Source: Staphylococcus lloydii (GTDB lineage: Bacteria > Bacillota > Bacilli > Staphylococcales > Staphylococcaceae). Taken from it: DNA of 64,000 bases. The translations under genes and the position numbers were made by a program. Below are positions 62,777 to 64,000 of this stretch, piece after piece (position 1 is the stretch's first letter; every line of letters begins with the position of its first letter). The stretch is from positions 2,356,001 to 2,420,000 of the forward strand of contig NZ_CP064056.1 of the NCBI RefSeq assembly GCF_015775975.1. The letters run 5' to 3'. The notes below the pieces were generated by a model. That model saw only the letters and a list, made by a program, of their open reading frames with translations, was not told where the DNA came from and did not search any database.

Positions 62777-64000
62777 TATTTAACACCTACAATTCTTAGT
62801 ATTTCAGGCATGTAACTTTCGCCTGTTGCTGTATCGGTTTCAACACGTACATGAACATCTGTGTTAAGCACGGTAGGGTCGTCACTATCTAGTTTTAGTG
62901 TTGTTTCTATAAGTGTAGCCCCACTTGCACTATTGCCTAAATTAAAAGTCCTAATGGCTATATAGTCTTTAACACAAGTAGTTGTAACCGTATCGTCGCC
63001 ACCTATATGATTTAAATCAACGACTAAATAATTATAATTTCTCGGGTCATCGTTTAAGTTAATAGGTTCATCTGGTTCAGTAACACTTCCAGTAAATAAT
63101 TCAATCTTTGTACCGTCCACAGGTTCCCATTCGCCCCATGTTTCATAAAATCGTTTTATAAACGTTTGAGTAGAATCATAAGGTTTGAATTCAATACGTT
63201 TGACCTCGTCAGTATCTCGTCGATAAACAGCAAGAAACCCGTTGTAACTTGACGCTCCAACAGGAATATTTTCTGCTGTAGTAACATAATAAAAACCTGT
63301 TTCTAGACTATCTAATTGACTTGTATCACCGAAATCAATGTCAGATAAAGCTTTAGTTTTGCCATCATCTCGAGTTAATTTATGTTTTTGCCACTCCGAT
63401 GTATCGGTATTTTGGAAGTTATCTAATTTTGTTAATGCATTATTTTTTGCATCATCAATATCAGATAAGCTATTTGTTGTATTCGTATCTATTTGTGAAC
63501 TGTAAGTTTGATAATCATTTTTGAGTTGCGTTGATTTTGTTTGATAGTCTTGATTAAAAGCATCTAATTTAGTTTGGTAATTATTATTAAAATCAGACGT
63601 TAAATCATTAATTTTAGCAACAGCTTTATCATGCTCTGTTTGTGTATCAGATAATATTTGGTTAGCCTTTGTCTCATGTTTATTTATCATTGTCTGTAAT
63701 TCATCTTTAAAAGGACTAAAGGGATCTAAATCAATTTCGCTAAATTGCTGCCACTCATCATGCACATAGGCATAAACCTTTTGCTCGTCTATGACTGTGA
63801 TGAGTGATTTTTCTTTTGCTTCTGCTGGTAGCTGTTCATGTGTCTGTACGGGCTCCAGCATTTTCATTGTGTTTGCGTTCCTTAATTCGTCCCACATGTT
63901 CTCGCTGAGTCGTGTATCAGTTGCGTCTATCAAGTTATACAACTCTTTGTAGTTGCGATTGTGGTTTTCAAGGTTTTTCAGGTCTAAAGGCGTTGTAATG
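62776..64000 (-). CDS. phage baseplate/receptor-binding protein, 5' end beyond the window
   Basis: The frame stays open to the window edge. The TTG at 63942 is not the start, because the residues before it (I-T-T-P-L-D-L-K-N-L-E-N-H-N-R-N-Y-K-E-L) are coding and look like the normal beginning of a phage baseplate protein. Only a few codons are likely missing. Layout: N-terminal globular part (about 1-95), long coiled coil (about 95-190 with repeated Y-Q-T-K and L-x-N/D), and C-terminal beta-rich part with W-G-E-W-E-P-V. It probably connects tail tip and host receptor. It shows no similarity that decides the receptor. Confidence 0.82.
   Translation of the reverse strand, partial: ITTPLDLKNLENHNRNYKELYNLIDATDTRLSENMWDELRNANTMKMLEPVQTHEQLPAEAKEKSLITVIDEQKVYAYVHDEWQQFSEIDLDPFSPFKDELQTMINKHETKANQILSDTQTEHDKAVAKINDLTSDFNNNYQTKLDAFNQDYQTKSTQLKNDYQTYSSQIDTNTTNSLSDIDDAKNNALTKLDNFQNTDTSEWQKHKLTRDDGKTKALSDIDFGDTSQLDSLETGFYYVTTAENIPVGASSYNGFLAVYRRDTDEVKRIEFKPYDSTQTFIKRFYETWGEWEPVDGTKIELFTGSVTEPDEPINLNDDPRNYNYLVVDLNHIGGDDTVTTTCVKDYIAIRTFNLGNSASGATLIETTLKLDSDDPTVLNTDVHVRVETDTATGESYMPEILRIVGVK

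Overview
The window is AT-rich Firmicutes DNA and comes from a Staphylococcus, most likely a coagulase-negative species. The clearest signs are an icaR-icaADBC biofilm locus, a prepro-lipase and an LPXTG surface protein with YSIRK-type signals, a three-LysM CHAP autolysin of the Sle1/Aaa type, NDxxF-type lipoproteins, and the staphylococcal gene order xpt-pbuX-guaB-guaA ... tcyP, nfrA, ahpC-ahpF. I cannot name the species from the sequence alone.

Bases 1-11 kb: the end of one YibE/F membrane protein and a second one, an ammonium transporter, GNAT and Nudix enzymes, the autolysin, the metNIQ methionine importer, and the prepro-lipase. A 21-residue amphipathic peptide with an excellent ribosome site lies directly downstream of the lipase and looks like a phenol-soluble modulin. 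Bases 11-17 kb: an NSS-family transporter and the ica locus; the first codon of icaA appears to be AUA. Bases 17-31 kb: BrnQ, a DUF1801 protein, a 1195-residue repeat-rich LPXTG protein, an esterase, two MFS exporters, a DUF805 protein, a stand-alone KAS III paralogue, a GNAT enzyme, a lipoprotein and a VOC enzyme. Bases 31-37 kb: small membrane proteins, a CapA-family protein, an XRE regulator, and a TetR-controlled operon (paired SMR exporters, a ferric-reductase-like membrane protein, DUF2871). That operon lies between two identical 44-bp copies of the guaA terminator. Bases 37-52.7 kb: the guanine-riboswitch-controlled purine salvage and GMP operon, a sigma-B-type stress gene, TcyP, NfrA, the PerR-box ahpCF operon, and small membrane proteins and lipoproteins.

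From about 52.8 kb to the end is one end of a prophage, read on the minus strand from the right window edge: receptor-binding or baseplate protein, DUF2977-like protein, tail endopeptidase with an S74 chaperone, small coiled-coil protein, DUF2951, a 25-residue peptide, A118-type holin, CHAP-amidase-SH3b endolysin, and a DUF4352 membrane protein. Beyond the lysis cassette, bases 53.8-56.9 kb carry almost no protein coding. They hold a regular minus-strand series of about 18 short units, one every ~115 bp. Most consist of a short hairpin, a linker and a terminator-like hairpin with a T tract, and at least seven have a plausible promoter overlapping the previous T tract. Within this series are a longer structured RNA with its own strong -10 box, what looks like a decayed type I toxin-antitoxin locus, and a membrane-anchored protein gene. 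I consider this small-RNA array the most interesting object in the window. The prophage end also has an SOS-box gene followed by a YolD-like gene broken by one stop codon, and a 0.3-kb block with ten GGATAC motifs and a nested palindrome.
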